A DNA stretch of 64,000 bases. It comes from Desulfobacula sp. Lineage in GTDB: Bacteria > Desulfobacterota > Desulfobacteria > Desulfobacterales > Desulfobacteraceae. Below the pieces are notes generated by a model. That model ran no database searches and was not told where the DNA came from. It saw only the letters and a list, made by a program, of their open reading frames with translations. Each line of letters opens with the position of its first letter. Positions within the stretch are counted from its first letter, which is position 1. The stretch is taken from assembly GCF_014237455.1 (NCBI RefSeq), contig NZ_JABZFL010000111.1, positions 1 through 64,000 of the forward strand, read 5' to 3'. Shown piece by piece: positions 10,827 to 20,743 of the stretch. Both the position numbers and the translations under genes were made by a program.

Positions 10827-11701
10827 TGGCTCATTTTGTAAAAAAAGTCTTGACGGATATTCGTTCAAACCGGTTTTTGAATTTAATTACGATTATAACG
10901 ATTTCTCTTTCAATTCTGGTTGTTAGCGTGTTTTTACTTTTTTTTGAGAATGCCAGCAGGGTGATTGAATCATGGAATCAGGGCGGGCGGGCCATGATTT
11001 ATCTTAACAAAGAATTCAGCCTGGATATGTTGCCCAAATTAAAAGTAAAGATCAAAACACTGGGTGATATTGATGAGATAGTTTATATTTCAAAGGCCCA
11101 GGCCCTTGATAAACTCAAAAAAAATATGTCATCCCAAAGCGCCTTTTTAAAGACGTTAAAAGAAAATCCTCTGCCGGATGCTTTGGAAATCAGGATGAGG
11201 TCCTATAATAGTTTTGAGGAAGTCCAAAAGTTTGCCCAAAGTATAAAGGCCCTTGAAATCGTTGAAGATGTTGAATATGGTCAGGGTTGGCTGGGCAGGT
11301 TTTTACAAATTTTTAATCTGTTCAAGATTACTGGGTATGCCATGTGCACCCTCTTTTTTTTAATTGCATTGTTTATTACGGCAAATACTGTGCGGCTGGC
11401 GTTTTACTCCCGCAAACTTGAAATTGAAATTATGCGCCTTGTGGGTGCTACTGAAACATTTATTAAAACCCCTTTTTATATAGAAGGTCTTCTTCAAGGA
11501 TTTTTGGGAGGCACTCTAGGTCTGATCATCCTTTTGATCACATATTTGATGATTTCATCGGGAATGACACAAAGTCTCGCTTCCTACATGTATTTTGATG
11601 TCAGGTTTCTGTCTGTTAAAACGATAGTGTTAATTATTGTTGGATCCACATTTTTAGGTTGGTTTGGATGCTATCTATCCTTAAAACAAATATTAAAATA
11701 G
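10826..11701 (+). CDS. ftsX: Cell-division protein FtsX
   Basis: This 291-residue permease-like protein has the FtsX plan: a first transmembrane helix (about 18-42), a large extracytoplasmic domain (to about 165), and three further helices ending near the C-terminus. FtsX is not a transporter. It relays FtsE ATPase cycles to EnvC in the periplasm. It overlaps ftsE by one base and envC by 34 bases, so all three are translated together. Confidence 0.92.
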   Translation: MAHFVKKVLTDIRSNRFLNLITIITISLSILVVSVFLLFFENASRVIESWNQGGRAMIYLNKEFSLDMLPKLKVKIKTLGDIDEIVYISKAQALDKLKKNMSSQSAFLKTLKENPLPDALEIRMRSYNSFEEVQKFAQSIKALEIVEDVEYGQGWLGRFLQIFNLFKITGYAMCTLFFLIALFITANTVRLAFYSRKLEIEIMRLVGATETFIKTPFYIEGLLQGFLGGTLGLIILLITYLMISSGMTQSLASYMYFDVRFLSVKTIVLIIVGSTFLGWFGCYLSLKQILK

Positions 11702-12819
11702 TTTTTTTTATCGGGTGTATTATCCTGTCGTTATTAAGTGCCGGGTTTGCCGATCAGAACAAGCTTCTTGATATCCATACCAGGATTCAAACTCAGGAGA
11801 AAATGGTAGAAACATTTTCTCAAAAAGAGGTTGAAATCATTGAAAGGCTAAATGAAATCGATTACGCTTTGAATAAAGCTCGTATAAAAGTCCTGGCACT
11901 GCCAAAAGAGATCATGCGGTTGGAAGGGAGAATAGAGTCGCTCGACCGGGACAGGAAGCAATTGTCCAAAGAAATTGCCCTAAACCGTGAATATACGGGG
12001 AAAAGGCTCAGGGCGCTTTATAAAATGAATATGATTGGCAGACTGGATGTCGCAGGGCTGCCACCGTCTGTCTTTGATTTTTTTCTCCAGCAAAATTCAC
12101 TGAAGCGGATCATCACATCTGATTTTCATATCCTTGAGAAACAGAAGTTTGATTTTGAAAAGTTTGAAATCCTGGAACAGGCGTTGCAAAAAGAGATTCA
12201 GGCAAAAGCAAAACTTGAAACAAAATTCAATAATCAAATAGGGATCCATAAAAAAGAGACTCTGAAAAAGACGTGGATTTTAAAAGAAATTCGTCAAAAA
12301 AAGAAATTATCCCTTGCTGTGGTTGAGTCCTTAAAACATGCAGCACTTCAATTGGATAAACAGATCAGCAGTCTGCAAAAGGGTGGGACGTCCGGGTTAA
12401 AAGATTTTTCTTTTTCAAGTTATCAGGGGCGGTTGCTGGTTCCGGTAAAGGGTAAAATTATTTCAAAATACGGACCTTCAAGGACGGGTGATTACAAATC
12501 CTTCACTTTTCAAAAAGGAATTGATATAAAGGTGGAAAGGGGTGAGCCTGTAAAATCCGTGTTCAAGGGTAAGGTCATGTTTGCCCAATGGCTGAAAGGT
12601 TACGGGAATTTATTGATTATCAATCATGGAGACAACTACTATACACTGTATGCTCATGTTGAAGAAATTTTTAAACAAAAAGGGGAAAGTGTTGAAACCG
12701 GTGAAGTTATTGCGACTGCAGGTGATACCGGATCAATTAAAGGGACGTGTCTGCATTTTGAGGTCAGGCATCGCGGCAAACCTGTAAATCCTATGAAGTG
12801 GTTAAGAAAAGGAGCATAA
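11668..12819 (+). CDS. envC: Murein hydrolase activator EnvC, degenerate LytM domain
   Basis: The protein has a signal segment (MLSILKTNIKIVFFIGCIIL), a long coiled coil (about 25-240) and a C-terminal M23/LytM domain (about 265-383). The zinc ligands are mostly lost: the usual His of HxxxD is Gln in QKGIDIK, and the HLH pair is CLH in TCLHFEV. This matches EnvC-type activators, which switch on amidases rather than cut peptidoglycan. I use the ATG at 11668, inside the ftsX end. A longer TTG start at 11659 is less likely. It acts in the periplasm under FtsEX control. Confidence 0.88.
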   Translation: MLSILKTNIKIVFFIGCIILSLLSAGFADQNKLLDIHTRIQTQEKMVETFSQKEVEIIERLNEIDYALNKARIKVLALPKEIMRLEGRIESLDRDRKQLSKEIALNREYTGKRLRALYKMNMIGRLDVAGLPPSVFDFFLQQNSLKRIITSDFHILEKQKFDFEKFEILEQALQKEIQAKAKLETKFNNQIGIHKKETLKKTWILKEIRQKKKLSLAVVESLKHAALQLDKQISSLQKGGTSGLKDFSFSSYQGRLLVPVKGKIISKYGPSRTGDYKSFTFQKGIDIKVERGEPVKSVFKGKVMFAQWLKGYGNLLIINHGDNYYTLYAHVEEIFKQKGESVETGEVIATAGDTGSIKGTCLHFEVRHRGKPVNPMKWLRKGA

Positions 12820-12821
12820 AG

Positions 12822-14156
12822 ATGGAAAAGGGATCTTATAACTTATTTAGTCTCAGGTTTTTCGTTGTGATGGCTGTGTGTGTATTTATATCTATAGCCG
12901 GGTTTAAAAGTACGTTACAGGCTGATGATAATACGTATAAGTCATTAAAGCTGTTTGCAGATGTTTTGGAAGAGTTGGAGAAAAACTATGTGGATGATGT
13001 CGACAGTGAGGAATTGATCCATAATGCCATTAAAGGCATGGTGGGAAATCTTGATCCGCATTCAAGCTTTATGCCTCCTGAGGCCTTTGATGAACTCCAG
13101 GATGATACAAAAGGAGAATTTTCCGGTATTGGTATTGTGATCACCATGAAAGATGCAATTTTAACAGTGGTATCACCTATTGAAGGAACACCGGCATATA
13201 AAGCCGGTATTCAGGCCGGGGATATCATCATCCGAATTGATGATAAGTCAACAAAAGATATGGCCCTTTGGGAAGCCGTTAACATGATGCGGGGCCCCAG
13301 ACATAAAATTGTATTGATCACTGTTATCCGGGAAGATGAACCGGAATCCATTGAATTTTCCCTTAAGCGGGATATGATTCCCATGGAAAGTGTCAGAAGT
13401 GCGATGCTGGAACCGGGATATGGATACCTGCGTATTACCAATTTCAGAATGAGCACCTTTGATGACATAAAAAAACATTTAGAGAAACTGGAGTCGAAAA
13501 ACAACGGATTAAATGGTCTTATCATGGATTTAAGGGATAATCCGGGCGGTCTTCTGGCTCAGGCGGTTAAAATATCCGATCTTTTCCTTGCTCAGGGTAA
13601 TATTGTCTCTATTAAAGGAAGGCAGGAGAGAAATACACAGGTGTTTAAAGCATACCCAGACGATGAAGATCGTAATTATCCTGTTGTAGTTCTGATCAAC
13701 GGCGGGTCAGCTTCCGCTTCTGAAATTGTGGCCGGTGCATTGCAGGACCACTCAAGGGCATTGATTTTAGGGACACCCTCTTTTGGGAAAGGGTCTGTGC
13801 AGACGGTTCGGCCTTTAAAGGAAGGATTTGGAATTAAATACACCATTGCAAGATATTATACCCCTAAGGAGAGGTCCATACAGGCCAAAGGTATTGAGCC
13901 TGATATAGAAGTGGAATACGAGATTCTTGAAAAAAAAGAAAAAAAGATATCCACATTTGACAGAATGATAAGAGAGAAAGATTTAAGAAATAGTTTAAAA
14001 CCTGAAAAAACAGAGCAACCGGAAAAAATTAAAAAACAATCTAAGAAACATCAAAGACTTCTTGATACGGACCAGCTTCAACATGATGCACAAGTTAAAA
14101 GAGCCCTCGATATTTTGATAAGCTATGGAGTATTCAGCAAACTAAATGGCAGCTAA
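12822..14156 (+). CDS. ctpA: Carboxyl-terminal processing protease, S41
   Basis: This 444-residue periplasmic serine protease has an N-terminal hydrophobic signal (about 8-30), a PDZ domain (ISPIEGTPAYKAGIQAGDII-like region, about 85-170) and the S41 core. The Ser-Lys dyad sits in GGSASASEIVAGALQD (about 292-307) and FGKGSVQT (about 320-327). The start at 12822 has AAGGAG 7 nt upstream, whereas the GTG at 12798 does not. The C-terminal tail is lysine-rich. Its place after envC suggests turnover of envelope or peptidoglycan enzymes. Confidence 0.92.
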   Translation: MEKGSYNLFSLRFFVVMAVCVFISIAGFKSTLQADDNTYKSLKLFADVLEELEKNYVDDVDSEELIHNAIKGMVGNLDPHSSFMPPEAFDELQDDTKGEFSGIGIVITMKDAILTVVSPIEGTPAYKAGIQAGDIIIRIDDKSTKDMALWEAVNMMRGPRHKIVLITVIREDEPESIEFSLKRDMIPMESVRSAMLEPGYGYLRITNFRMSTFDDIKKHLEKLESKNNGLNGLIMDLRDNPGGLLAQAVKISDLFLAQGNIVSIKGRQERNTQVFKAYPDDEDRNYPVVVLINGGSASASEIVAGALQDHSRALILGTPSFGKGSVQTVRPLKEGFGIKYTIARYYTPKERSIQAKGIEPDIEVEYEILEKKEKKISTFDRMIREKDLRNSLKPEKTEQPEKIKKQSKKHQRLLDTDQLQHDAQVKRALDILISYGVFSKLNGS

Positions 14157-15174
14157 AAAAAAGGTTAAAAAAAAGGCAGTATCAAGAAGACAGACAAACC
14201 GCCGGAAAAGCCGAAAATCCAGTTTTTTCAATGAATTCAAAAAAAATCTTGTGGGAATTATCATTCTAATTTCGGTATGCTTAATCGTGGCGATGATAGC
14301 AGATTTTTCCTTTCAGCCCGGACATATTGAGAAAAAGAGAGAGGTGGTTACAAAGCCGTCGGATAAATCCAAAATTAAGGAAGTAAAGGCTAAAAAGGCG
14401 GTAACGGGATTGAAAGAAAAATCAGATAACCCTATAAGATATGAAGTGTTTGAGGATGTTGATCACACAGCCGTAGAAAAGTCGCTGCCACCCAGCAAAG
14501 ATCATATGCCCCAAATTGCCATTATTATTGATGATATCGGATATGATAAGAAAATAGCGCTGGCATTATGTAGTTTAAATTCAAATATTACCTTTTCAGT
14601 ATTACCCTTTGCACCATTCGGAAAGTATATTTCTGGGAAATTGCATGCAAAGGGCTCACAATTAATGCTTCATCTGCCCATGGAGCCTGTTGAATATCCT
14701 GATATTAATCCCGGCCCCGGTGCAATTTTGTCCGGCATGTCTCCTGATGTTCTTATAGATCAGCTAAGAAAAAATATTAGGGATATTCCCTATATTGTCG
14801 GAGTGAACAACCATATGGGATCAAAGGTGACCTCCCATTCAGACCAGATGAACCAGATTTTTTCCATTTTGAAAAAAGAAAATTTATTCTTTGTAGACTC
14901 AAGGACTGCACCGAAATCCCAGTGCAAATCATCTGCAAGATTATTGAAACTTAAATTTGCCCAGAGAGATGTCTTTTTGGATAATTTCCAGGACACAGAG
15001 TATATCACAGGACAGCTTAGAGAGTTGATTGACCTGGCAAAGAAACATGGATCAGCCATTGGTATCGGTCATCCATACGAAGCCACTCTGCAAACCCTTT
15101 CAAAGGAATTGCCCAAGCTGAAAAATAAGGTGGAGATTGTTCGTGCCAGTGCACTGACAGCCATTCCCGGATAA
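14146..15174 (+). CDS. Divergent polysaccharide deacetylase family protein
   Basis: The 342-residue protein has a very basic N-terminus (KKKVKKKAVSRRQTNRRKSR), one membrane helix (about 33-52), a charged linker, and a YibQ/DUF610-type divergent polysaccharide deacetylase domain (about 120-340). Visible motifs are IAIIIDDIGYD, LMLHLPMEP, GVNNHMGS, FFVDSRT and AIGIGHPYEATL. It overlaps the ctpA end by 11 nt and is the last gene of the ftsE operon. Association with envC and ctpA is common for this family, and a role in peptidoglycan or glycan processing is inferred. Confidence 0.86.
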   Translation: MAAKKKVKKKAVSRRQTNRRKSRKSSFFNEFKKNLVGIIILISVCLIVAMIADFSFQPGHIEKKREVVTKPSDKSKIKEVKAKKAVTGLKEKSDNPIRYEVFEDVDHTAVEKSLPPSKDHMPQIAIIIDDIGYDKKIALALCSLNSNITFSVLPFAPFGKYISGKLHAKGSQLMLHLPMEPVEYPDINPGPGAILSGMSPDVLIDQLRKNIRDIPYIVGVNNHMGSKVTSHSDQMNQIFSILKKENLFFVDSRTAPKSQCKSSARLLKLKFAQRDVFLDNFQDTEYITGQLRELIDLAKKHGSAIGIGHPYEATLQTLSKELPKLKNKVEIVRASALTAIPG

Positions 15175-15179
15175 TTTAT

Positions 15180-16085
15180 TTATACTCCAACCGGTTTCCA
15201 AACACCTTTATCGCACCAGATTCTTGAAAATTGTGAACCTGGTGGAAGTACTTTTTTGGAAAAATCTGAGGTGTCAATATCACAATCTTTATCGCACATG
15301 GAATCCCAGGGCTCTAAAATCACAGGCCCGTTTGAAGATGGAACAAGACGCGGGGAAATAGGATCTCCCCAGGAACGGGTTTGAGTCTCGCGTTTAAGGT
15401 CATTCAGATGGTTGAATTTTAACAGCTGGGTCAGCGTCACGACAGCGGGAGGGCTCAAAGGGATCTTGGCTTCAAGATTTTGTTCAAGGGCATTTTGAGG
15501 GGTAAGCCAGATCCCGTGTTTGGTTTCCATATTGTCGGGTACACAGGTTTGATTTTCCGGCATGAAAACAAGAAAGAATCGGGTATCAAATCTTTTTTTC
15601 ATTAATTTTGGCGTAATCCAGTGGGACCACCTCCCAAGGCTTGAGAACGACAAGGTCCAGTTTTGGCTCCTCATTTTTGTTCTGAACCAGGATTTTGGAA
15701 GATTCCTATTTAATCGATATGTGCAGATATCATCAATATCTTTTTGGGTTTTCCCCTTACCGGATGCAATAAAAACGCCTGCTTCTTCAAGGGTTTCCCG
15801 GATAGCAGCAATGCTGAATCCAAGGGCATCTTCGGTTGAAAATGTATTTGCGCCAAGCTGTTTTCCGATTTGATCCGGAAGCATATCAATGTGGGGCGCC
15901 CAATGGTCAAACCCCAGGTCTTCCGGGTCTACCACTCCTCCGGGAAAAACATATAACCCGCCCATGAATCCGGATTTTGTACTTCTTCTTAAAAGATAGA
16001 TTTCAAGTGCTTTGTTTTTTTCTCTTACAAGGATTACCGTTGAGGCTTCTCTTAATGGCGGAGAAGTGTTTTTTTTATCAGTCAT
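15180..16085 (-). CDS. Nudix hydrolase family protein
   Basis: This 301-residue protein carries a long, split Nudix region: GGLYVFPGGVVDPED followed, after an insertion, by IRETLEEAGVFIA. The REtlEEaG core retains the metal-binding glutamates. Larger Nudix proteins of this type (NUDT19-like) act on CoA esters or related diphosphates. The specific substrate cannot be read from the sequence. It starts 20 nt after coaX, and a link to CoA metabolism is therefore plausible but only contextual. It converges on the deacetylase gene with 5 nt between stops. Confidence 0.8.
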   Translation of the reverse strand: MTDKKNTSPPLREASTVILVREKNKALEIYLLRRSTKSGFMGGLYVFPGGVVDPEDLGFDHWAPHIDMLPDQIGKQLGANTFSTEDALGFSIAAIRETLEEAGVFIASGKGKTQKDIDDICTYRLNRNLPKSWFRTKMRSQNWTLSFSSLGRWSHWITPKLMKKRFDTRFFLVFMPENQTCVPDNMETKHGIWLTPQNALEQNLEAKIPLSPPAVVTLTQLLKFNHLNDLKRETQTRSWGDPISPRLVPSSNGPVILEPWDSMCDKDCDIDTSDFSKKVLPPGSQFSRIWCDKGVWKPVGV

Positions 16086-16105
16086 ATCATTATTTTTATT
16101 CCGTG

Positions 16106-16882
16106 TTACCGGTTTCCAACTTCATTACTGATGATCTTTAAACCATCAAGGGTCAGGGTTTGCTCTACTTTTTCAATGGTTTTGGATATTTCGGATATTA
16201 ATGGTGCCAGGCCACCCGTGGCAAGGATTCGGGGTGAAGTGCCCATCTCTTTTGTCATCCTTTCCACCATTCCGTCCACCATGGCAGCATTTCCATGAAT
16301 AATGCCGGCTTTAATGCTTTCAATGGTATCTTTACCGATGACCCTTTCAGGCGCTATAAATATTTCTACCCTTGGCAGTCTGGAGGCCTTTTGAAAAAGA
16401 GCTTCGGAAGAGATCATGATACCCGGCACAATGGCACCGCCCAGATATTCTCCCTTTTCGGAGATAGCATCAAAGGTTGTCGCAGTTCCAAAATCAATAA
16501 TGATAAGAGATGTTTTATACTTATCGTAAGCAGCCACAGCATTGACGATTCTGTCAGCCCCTACTTCATTTGGGTTATTATAGAGAATCGGCATCAGTTT
16601 TTTAACAGAGTCCGAATTTATCCATAAGGGTGTTAAGTCCAGATACTTTTCGCAGAATGCATTCAGGATAGGGACCGATGAAGGAACAACCGAGGAAATA
16701 ACGGTCCTATCAATATTTTTACGATTAATGCCTTTGTCTGAGAAAAGTGCATTGGCAAGTACATTGAATTCATCAGCAGTTGAGTTCCTGGTTGTCCTGA
16801 TCCTCCAGTCATGTTTGAGTGTATCGCCGTCATAGACACCGATAACGGTATTTGTGTTTCCCACGTCAATCACAAGAAGCAT
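16106..16882 (-). CDS. coaX: Type III pantothenate kinase
   Basis: CoaX phosphorylates pantothenate, the first step of CoA synthesis, and uses the ASKHA fold. The 258 residues show MLLVIDVGNTNTVIGVYDG (phosphate 1), the NEVGADRIVNAVAA motif, IIDFGTATTFDAIS (phosphate 2), GGAIVPGI, and LATGGLA near the end. It lies 11 nt downstream of the YbbR-like gene in the ftsH-folP-ybbR-coaX run. Confidence 0.94.
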   Translation of the reverse strand: MLLVIDVGNTNTVIGVYDGDTLKHDWRIRTTRNSTADEFNVLANALFSDKGINRKNIDRTVISSVVPSSVPILNAFCEKYLDLTPLWINSDSVKKLMPILYNNPNEVGADRIVNAVAAYDKYKTSLIIIDFGTATTFDAISEKGEYLGGAIVPGIMISSEALFQKASRLPRVEIFIAPERVIGKDTIESIKAGIIHGNAAMVDGMVERMTKEMGTSPRILATGGLAPLISEISKTIEKVEQTLTLDGLKIISNEVGNR

Positions 16883-16893
16883 AAGTTTCTCCT

Positions 16894-17832
16894 TTATTCT
16901 ATTTTTATAGTAAACACTTGTGGGGCAGCCTCTGTTATTATCAGATCCACTGGTACGTTAATATATGCGTGCCTGGCATATATGCCGGGCCTAAGCCCTT
17001 TCAGATCAATAAATGAATAGATTTGATTCGTAATTTCCTTATTGCCTAATGTCTCAAAGGGGCCTTTAATCCGGATCGTTATTTCAGAGGGCTCAATATT
17101 GACCGCAGATGTACAATTCCATATCTGGATGGGAATATTTTCAATTGTTTTTGATACCAGCTGCTGTTGAATCGGAACGGTTGCAATAATGATGTGATCT
17201 GATGAGGAAGTGATAGATGGGTTGTCCAGATCCAGAGGAATCTTTTTTTTAAAATTCTCGTTGATATTTGTGAGATCAATGGGCTTTGTCTTTAATTCCT
17301 TGATGGAGTGAATCAAGGGAGCAGCGCCAGTCAATTCAACACTGGCAGGGTCTGTGGCAGCTTCCAGTGCAATATATCCCTTGGCAGGTTTCCCTGTATA
17401 GGGAACCGATACTTTAAAGATTTTTTTTACCTTTTTTTCAAGTTGAACGCTTAGATAAGAGGGATTAATACTCAGGATTTTTATGGCAGGGTCCATGGGA
17501 ATTCGTTTTTCCTCCACAGGGATCAAATATGTACCCGGTTCAATGGAGTCGGAAGCACCTGCAGGATCGAACTCAAGATCAGTATAGAGATCTACAGGAT
17601 AGTGAATATTTTCCTTGTTGATGAATTCCATCAATCTGGGGTCAGTCTGGATTCGGATTTCAATTTTATCCGTATGGAAGTAGGTCAAAACCATATTTTC
17701 CGGTACATTGGAAAAGTCCACAGGAAGTAGAAGATCCGTCTCAACCGGTTCTGTGGTACAGCTGTAAAAACAAAAAGGAATAAGGATCAACAAAAGAATT
17801 AAGGCATTGCAATAGAGCTTAAGCTTATGCAT
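16894..17832 (-). CDS. YbbR-domain lipoprotein
   Basis: The 312-residue protein starts with a lipoprotein signal (about 8-24) and a lipobox-like CFYSC, so Cys25 may be lipidated. The rest consists of about three YbbR-type beta-rich repeats (roughly 35-125, 130-215, 220-312). YbbR proteins such as CdaR modulate the diadenylate cyclase CdaA and are normally encoded right beside it. Here no cdaA lies between folP and this gene: the start overlaps the folP end by 8 nt. Whether it still regulates c-di-AMP synthesis is open. Confidence 0.78.
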   Translation of the reverse strand: MHKLKLYCNALILLLILIPFCFYSCTTEPVETDLLLPVDFSNVPENMVLTYFHTDKIEIRIQTDPRLMEFINKENIHYPVDLYTDLEFDPAGASDSIEPGTYLIPVEEKRIPMDPAIKILSINPSYLSVQLEKKVKKIFKVSVPYTGKPAKGYIALEAATDPASVELTGAAPLIHSIKELKTKPIDLTNINENFKKKIPLDLDNPSITSSSDHIIIATVPIQQQLVSKTIENIPIQIWNCTSAVNIEPSEITIRIKGPFETLGNKEITNQIYSFIDLKGLRPGIYARHAYINVPVDLIITEAAPQVFTIKIE

Positions 17833-18691
17833 TCCTGATCGAATCTATGATAAGGGTAGCGGATTTGACTTTTTCAACGTCATGAACTCTGACAATATGG
17901 GCACCCTTCAGGATAGAGGCTGCAACAGCTGCCAAAGAGCCGTCTTCTGCCTTTATATTATCGGGTCCAACCGGGGTTTTATTGTTTTTACTAAGGATAT
18001 TCTGAATAAATGACTTCCGCGATGGTCCTATGAGAACAGGGAATCCAAGTGCGGTAATTTTTTCAAGATGATTGATGAGGACCAGGTTGTGTTCAACGGT
18101 TTTGCCGAAACCGATTCCAGGATCAAGAATGATATTATTTTTTTGTATCCCTTTTTTCATGGCATATGCTGCCCTTGACTCAAGATAGTTTGTGATTTCA
18201 AGCATCAAATCATCATAACCGGGGTTCACCTGCATGGTCTCAGGGGTTCCCTTCATGTGCATCAGCACCACAGGAACATCCCTCTGGGCGGCGAGGTCAG
18301 CCATGGCAGGATCTTTTTCAAAAGCGGATATATCATTGATGATGACAGCGCCTGCATTAAGCGCCTCTTTTGCAACAACGGATTTCACCGTATCAATGGA
18401 AATGGGTACATCAATTTGGTTTGACAGGTTTTCAATAATGGGTATGATCCGGTCAAGCTCTTCCTGTTCCGAGACCTGTGTTGCAAAGGGCCTTGTTGAT
18501 TCACCGCCGATATCAAGGATATGCGCTCCGTCATCCACCAAGCGTATGCCCTGGCTTACCGCTGTTTCAAAGGTGTTGAATTTCCCGCCGTCGGAAAAGG
18601 AATCCGGCGTTACATTTAAAATTCCCATAATGCAAGTTTGAGGGCCTAACTCAAGGTGGAATCTGTCAAATTCAAGTGTGAATGGCCGCAT
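17825..18691 (-). CDS. folP: Dihydropteroate synthase
   Basis: FolP joins p-aminobenzoate to 6-hydroxymethyl-dihydropterin diphosphate in folate synthesis. The 288 residues carry both family signatures: IMGILNVTPDSFSDGGKF (about 22-39) and ILDIGGESTRPFA (about 59-71), then the DTVKSVVAKEAL and ILDPGIGFGKTVEHN motifs and GPSRKSFI. It begins 11 nt after the ftsH stop, a common pairing in proteobacteria. Confidence 0.95.
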   Translation of the reverse strand: MRPFTLEFDRFHLELGPQTCIMGILNVTPDSFSDGGKFNTFETAVSQGIRLVDDGAHILDIGGESTRPFATQVSEQEELDRIIPIIENLSNQIDVPISIDTVKSVVAKEALNAGAVIINDISAFEKDPAMADLAAQRDVPVVLMHMKGTPETMQVNPGYDDLMLEITNYLESRAAYAMKKGIQKNNIILDPGIGFGKTVEHNLVLINHLEKITALGFPVLIGPSRKSFIQNILSKNNKTPVGPDNIKAEDGSLAAVAASILKGAHIVRVHDVEKVKSATLIIDSIRNA

Positions 18692-18702
18692 AAAATATCC
18701 TT

Positions 18703-20652
18703 CTACTCAGGGTCCGGTGTTTTAGTATCATCCGAAGTCTGGTCATCCGTATCCGGAGTGGGAGTGTCTTGATTGTCGGGTTTCTTTTGATCTTCGGGTT
18801 CAGCAGGCTGTTTCGGCTGTGTATATACGTTCTTTTTACCGAAAAAATCAAAATCAGGTCGCAGGGTTGCAATCAGGTCATCGAGTTCCGGTCCCAGAAT
18901 CGTCTCTTTTTCAATGAGCAGATCGGTTAATGTGTGAAGGATATCAATATTTTCTTCAAGGCACTTTTTAGCGGTCTGGTATGCCCGGTCAATGATCAAA
19001 GCAACCTCAGCATCAATTTTTCTGGCGGTTTCTTCTGAATAGGCTTTGGCCTGGGTCATTTCACGACCGATAAAAATATTATCCTCATGATTTTCATAGG
19101 AAAGGGGTGGCAGGTTATCGCTCATGCCGAAAGTTCTGATCATGCTGTTGGCAAGCTTGGTGGCCTGTTTGATGTCATTGGATGCACCCGTACTGATTCT
19201 TTTGAAAATGAGCTCTTCAGCTACACGGCCGCCAAAGGCAATGGCAAGTTCATTTTCAAGCTGATCTTTATATTTAAAATCCCCTTCTTCGGGAAGAAAC
19301 CATGTGACACCGGCAGCCCTGCCCCTGGGAATAATGGTGATTTTATTAACAGCATCCGTGTACGGCAGAAATCTTGCCACAAGCGCATGACCGCCTTCAT
19401 GATAGGCAGTTGTTTTTTTGTCTTCTTCTTTTATGACCTTGGATTTTCTTTCAAGTCCCATGTAAACCTTGTCTTTTGAATCTTCAAAATCTTTCATGGT
19501 TATTTTTTCATGGCCGCGTTTGGCAGCCAGGAGCGCTGCTTCATTCACAAGGTTTTCAAGGTCTGCGCCGCTGAATCCAGGTGTTCCTCTGGCAAGTATC
19601 ACGGGATCCACATCATTGGCCAGGGGCGTTTTTTCCATGTGAACCCTTAAAATACCTTCACGTCCTTTGATATCAGGCATATCCACCACGACCTGACGGT
19701 CAAACCGTCCCGGCCGAAGCAAGGCAGGATCAAGAACATCGGGCCTGTTGGTGGCTGCCATGAGGATAACGCCCTCATTGGATTCAAAACCGTCCATTTC
19801 AACAAGAAGCTGGTTCAAGGTCTGTTCTCTTTCATCATGTCCTCCGCCTAAACCTGCACCTCTCTGCCGTCCCACGGCATCAATCTCATCAATAAATATA
19901 ATACAGGGAGCATTTTTTTTGCCCTGGGCAAAAAGATCCCTTACCCTTGAAGCACCGACACCCACAAACATTTCAACAAAATCAGACCCGCTGATGGTAA
20001 AAAACGGTACATCAGCCTCCCCGGCAACGGCTCTTGACAAGAGTGTCTTTCCGGTTCCGGGATTTCCCACCAACAACACACCTTTGGGGATACGTCCCCC
20101 AAGCCGGGTATATTTTTCAGGGTTTTTTAAAAAATCCACCACCTCAGCCAATTCTTCTTTGGCTTCATCAATTCCCTGGACATTGGCAAATGTGACTTTT
20201 TCCTTTTTGTTATCCAAAAGCCTTGCTCGACTTTTCCCGAAAGACATGGCTTTGCCTCCACCGGCACCCCCCTGCATCTGGCGCATAAAAAATATCCACA
20301 CACCGATGAGGACAATCATGGGCAGCCAGGATACGATGATGGACATAAACCAGGAGTTTTCAGAAGGGGGTTTGGCTTTTATAGCAACATCGTTGGAACG
20401 CAGAAAAGTGATCAGTTCTCCGTCCTCCGGTGCAAAACTTTTATATCTGGAGCCTCGTTCGTCGGTTAAATACAGGTCCTGGCCCTGGATCACCACACTC
20501 TTAACACGTCCGTCTTCAACCATTGCAAGAAATTCCGAATATCCGACATCTACCTGCCCCCCGACCTGTTGCTGATTGAAGATATTGTAGAGCATTATCA
20601 TCATCAGAACGATTACCAGCCACAGGGAAATATTTTTATAAAATTGGTTCAA
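18703..20652 (-). CDS. ftsH: ATP-dependent zinc metalloprotease FtsH
   Basis: This 649-residue membrane protease has two N-terminal transmembrane helices flanking a periplasmic domain (about 5-125), an AAA+ module with Walker A GNPGTGKT and Walker [12 protein letters not shown], the second region of homology [18 protein letters not shown], and the zinc site HEGGHALV (about 420). It degrades membrane and short-lived regulatory proteins as a hexamer. The C-terminus has an unusually acidic, proline/threonine-rich tail of about 40 residues after [10 protein letters not shown] 91-nt gap separates it from tilS upstream. Confidence 0.96.
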   Translation of the reverse strand: MNQFYKNISLWLVIVLMMIMLYNIFNQQQVGGQVDVGYSEFLAMVEDGRVKSVVIQGQDLYLTDERGSRYKSFAPEDGELITFLRSNDVAIKAKPPSENSWFMSIIVSWLPMIVLIGVWIFFMRQMQGGAGGGKAMSFGKSRARLLDNKKEKVTFANVQGIDEAKEELAEVVDFLKNPEKYTRLGGRIPKGVLLVGNPGTGKTLLSRAVAGEADVPFFTISGSDFVEMFVGVGASRVRDLFAQGKKNAPCIIFIDEIDAVGRQRGAGLGGGHDEREQTLNQLLVEMDGFESNEGVILMAATNRPDVLDPALLRPGRFDRQVVVDMPDIKGREGILRVHMEKTPLANDVDPVILARGTPGFSGADLENLVNEAALLAAKRGHEKITMKDFEDSKDKVYMGLERKSKVIKEEDKKTTAYHEGGHALVARFLPYTDAVNKITIIPRGRAAGVTWFLPEEGDFKYKDQLENELAIAFGGRVAEELIFKRISTGASNDIKQATKLANSMIRTFGMSDNLPPLSYENHEDNIFIGREMTQAKAYSEETARKIDAEVALIIDRAYQTAKKCLEENIDILHTLTDLLIEKETILGPELDDLIATLRPDFDFFGKKNVYTQPKQPAEPEDQKKPDNQDTPTPDTDDQTSDDTKTPDPE

Positions 20653-20743
20653 GGTTTTTCCTTTCTTTATTCTTATTCAAAAACTACCTAATATATAAAC
20701 ATGAAATTTGAATATACAAGAAAAAGTTTTAGCTTTCTTTGCC

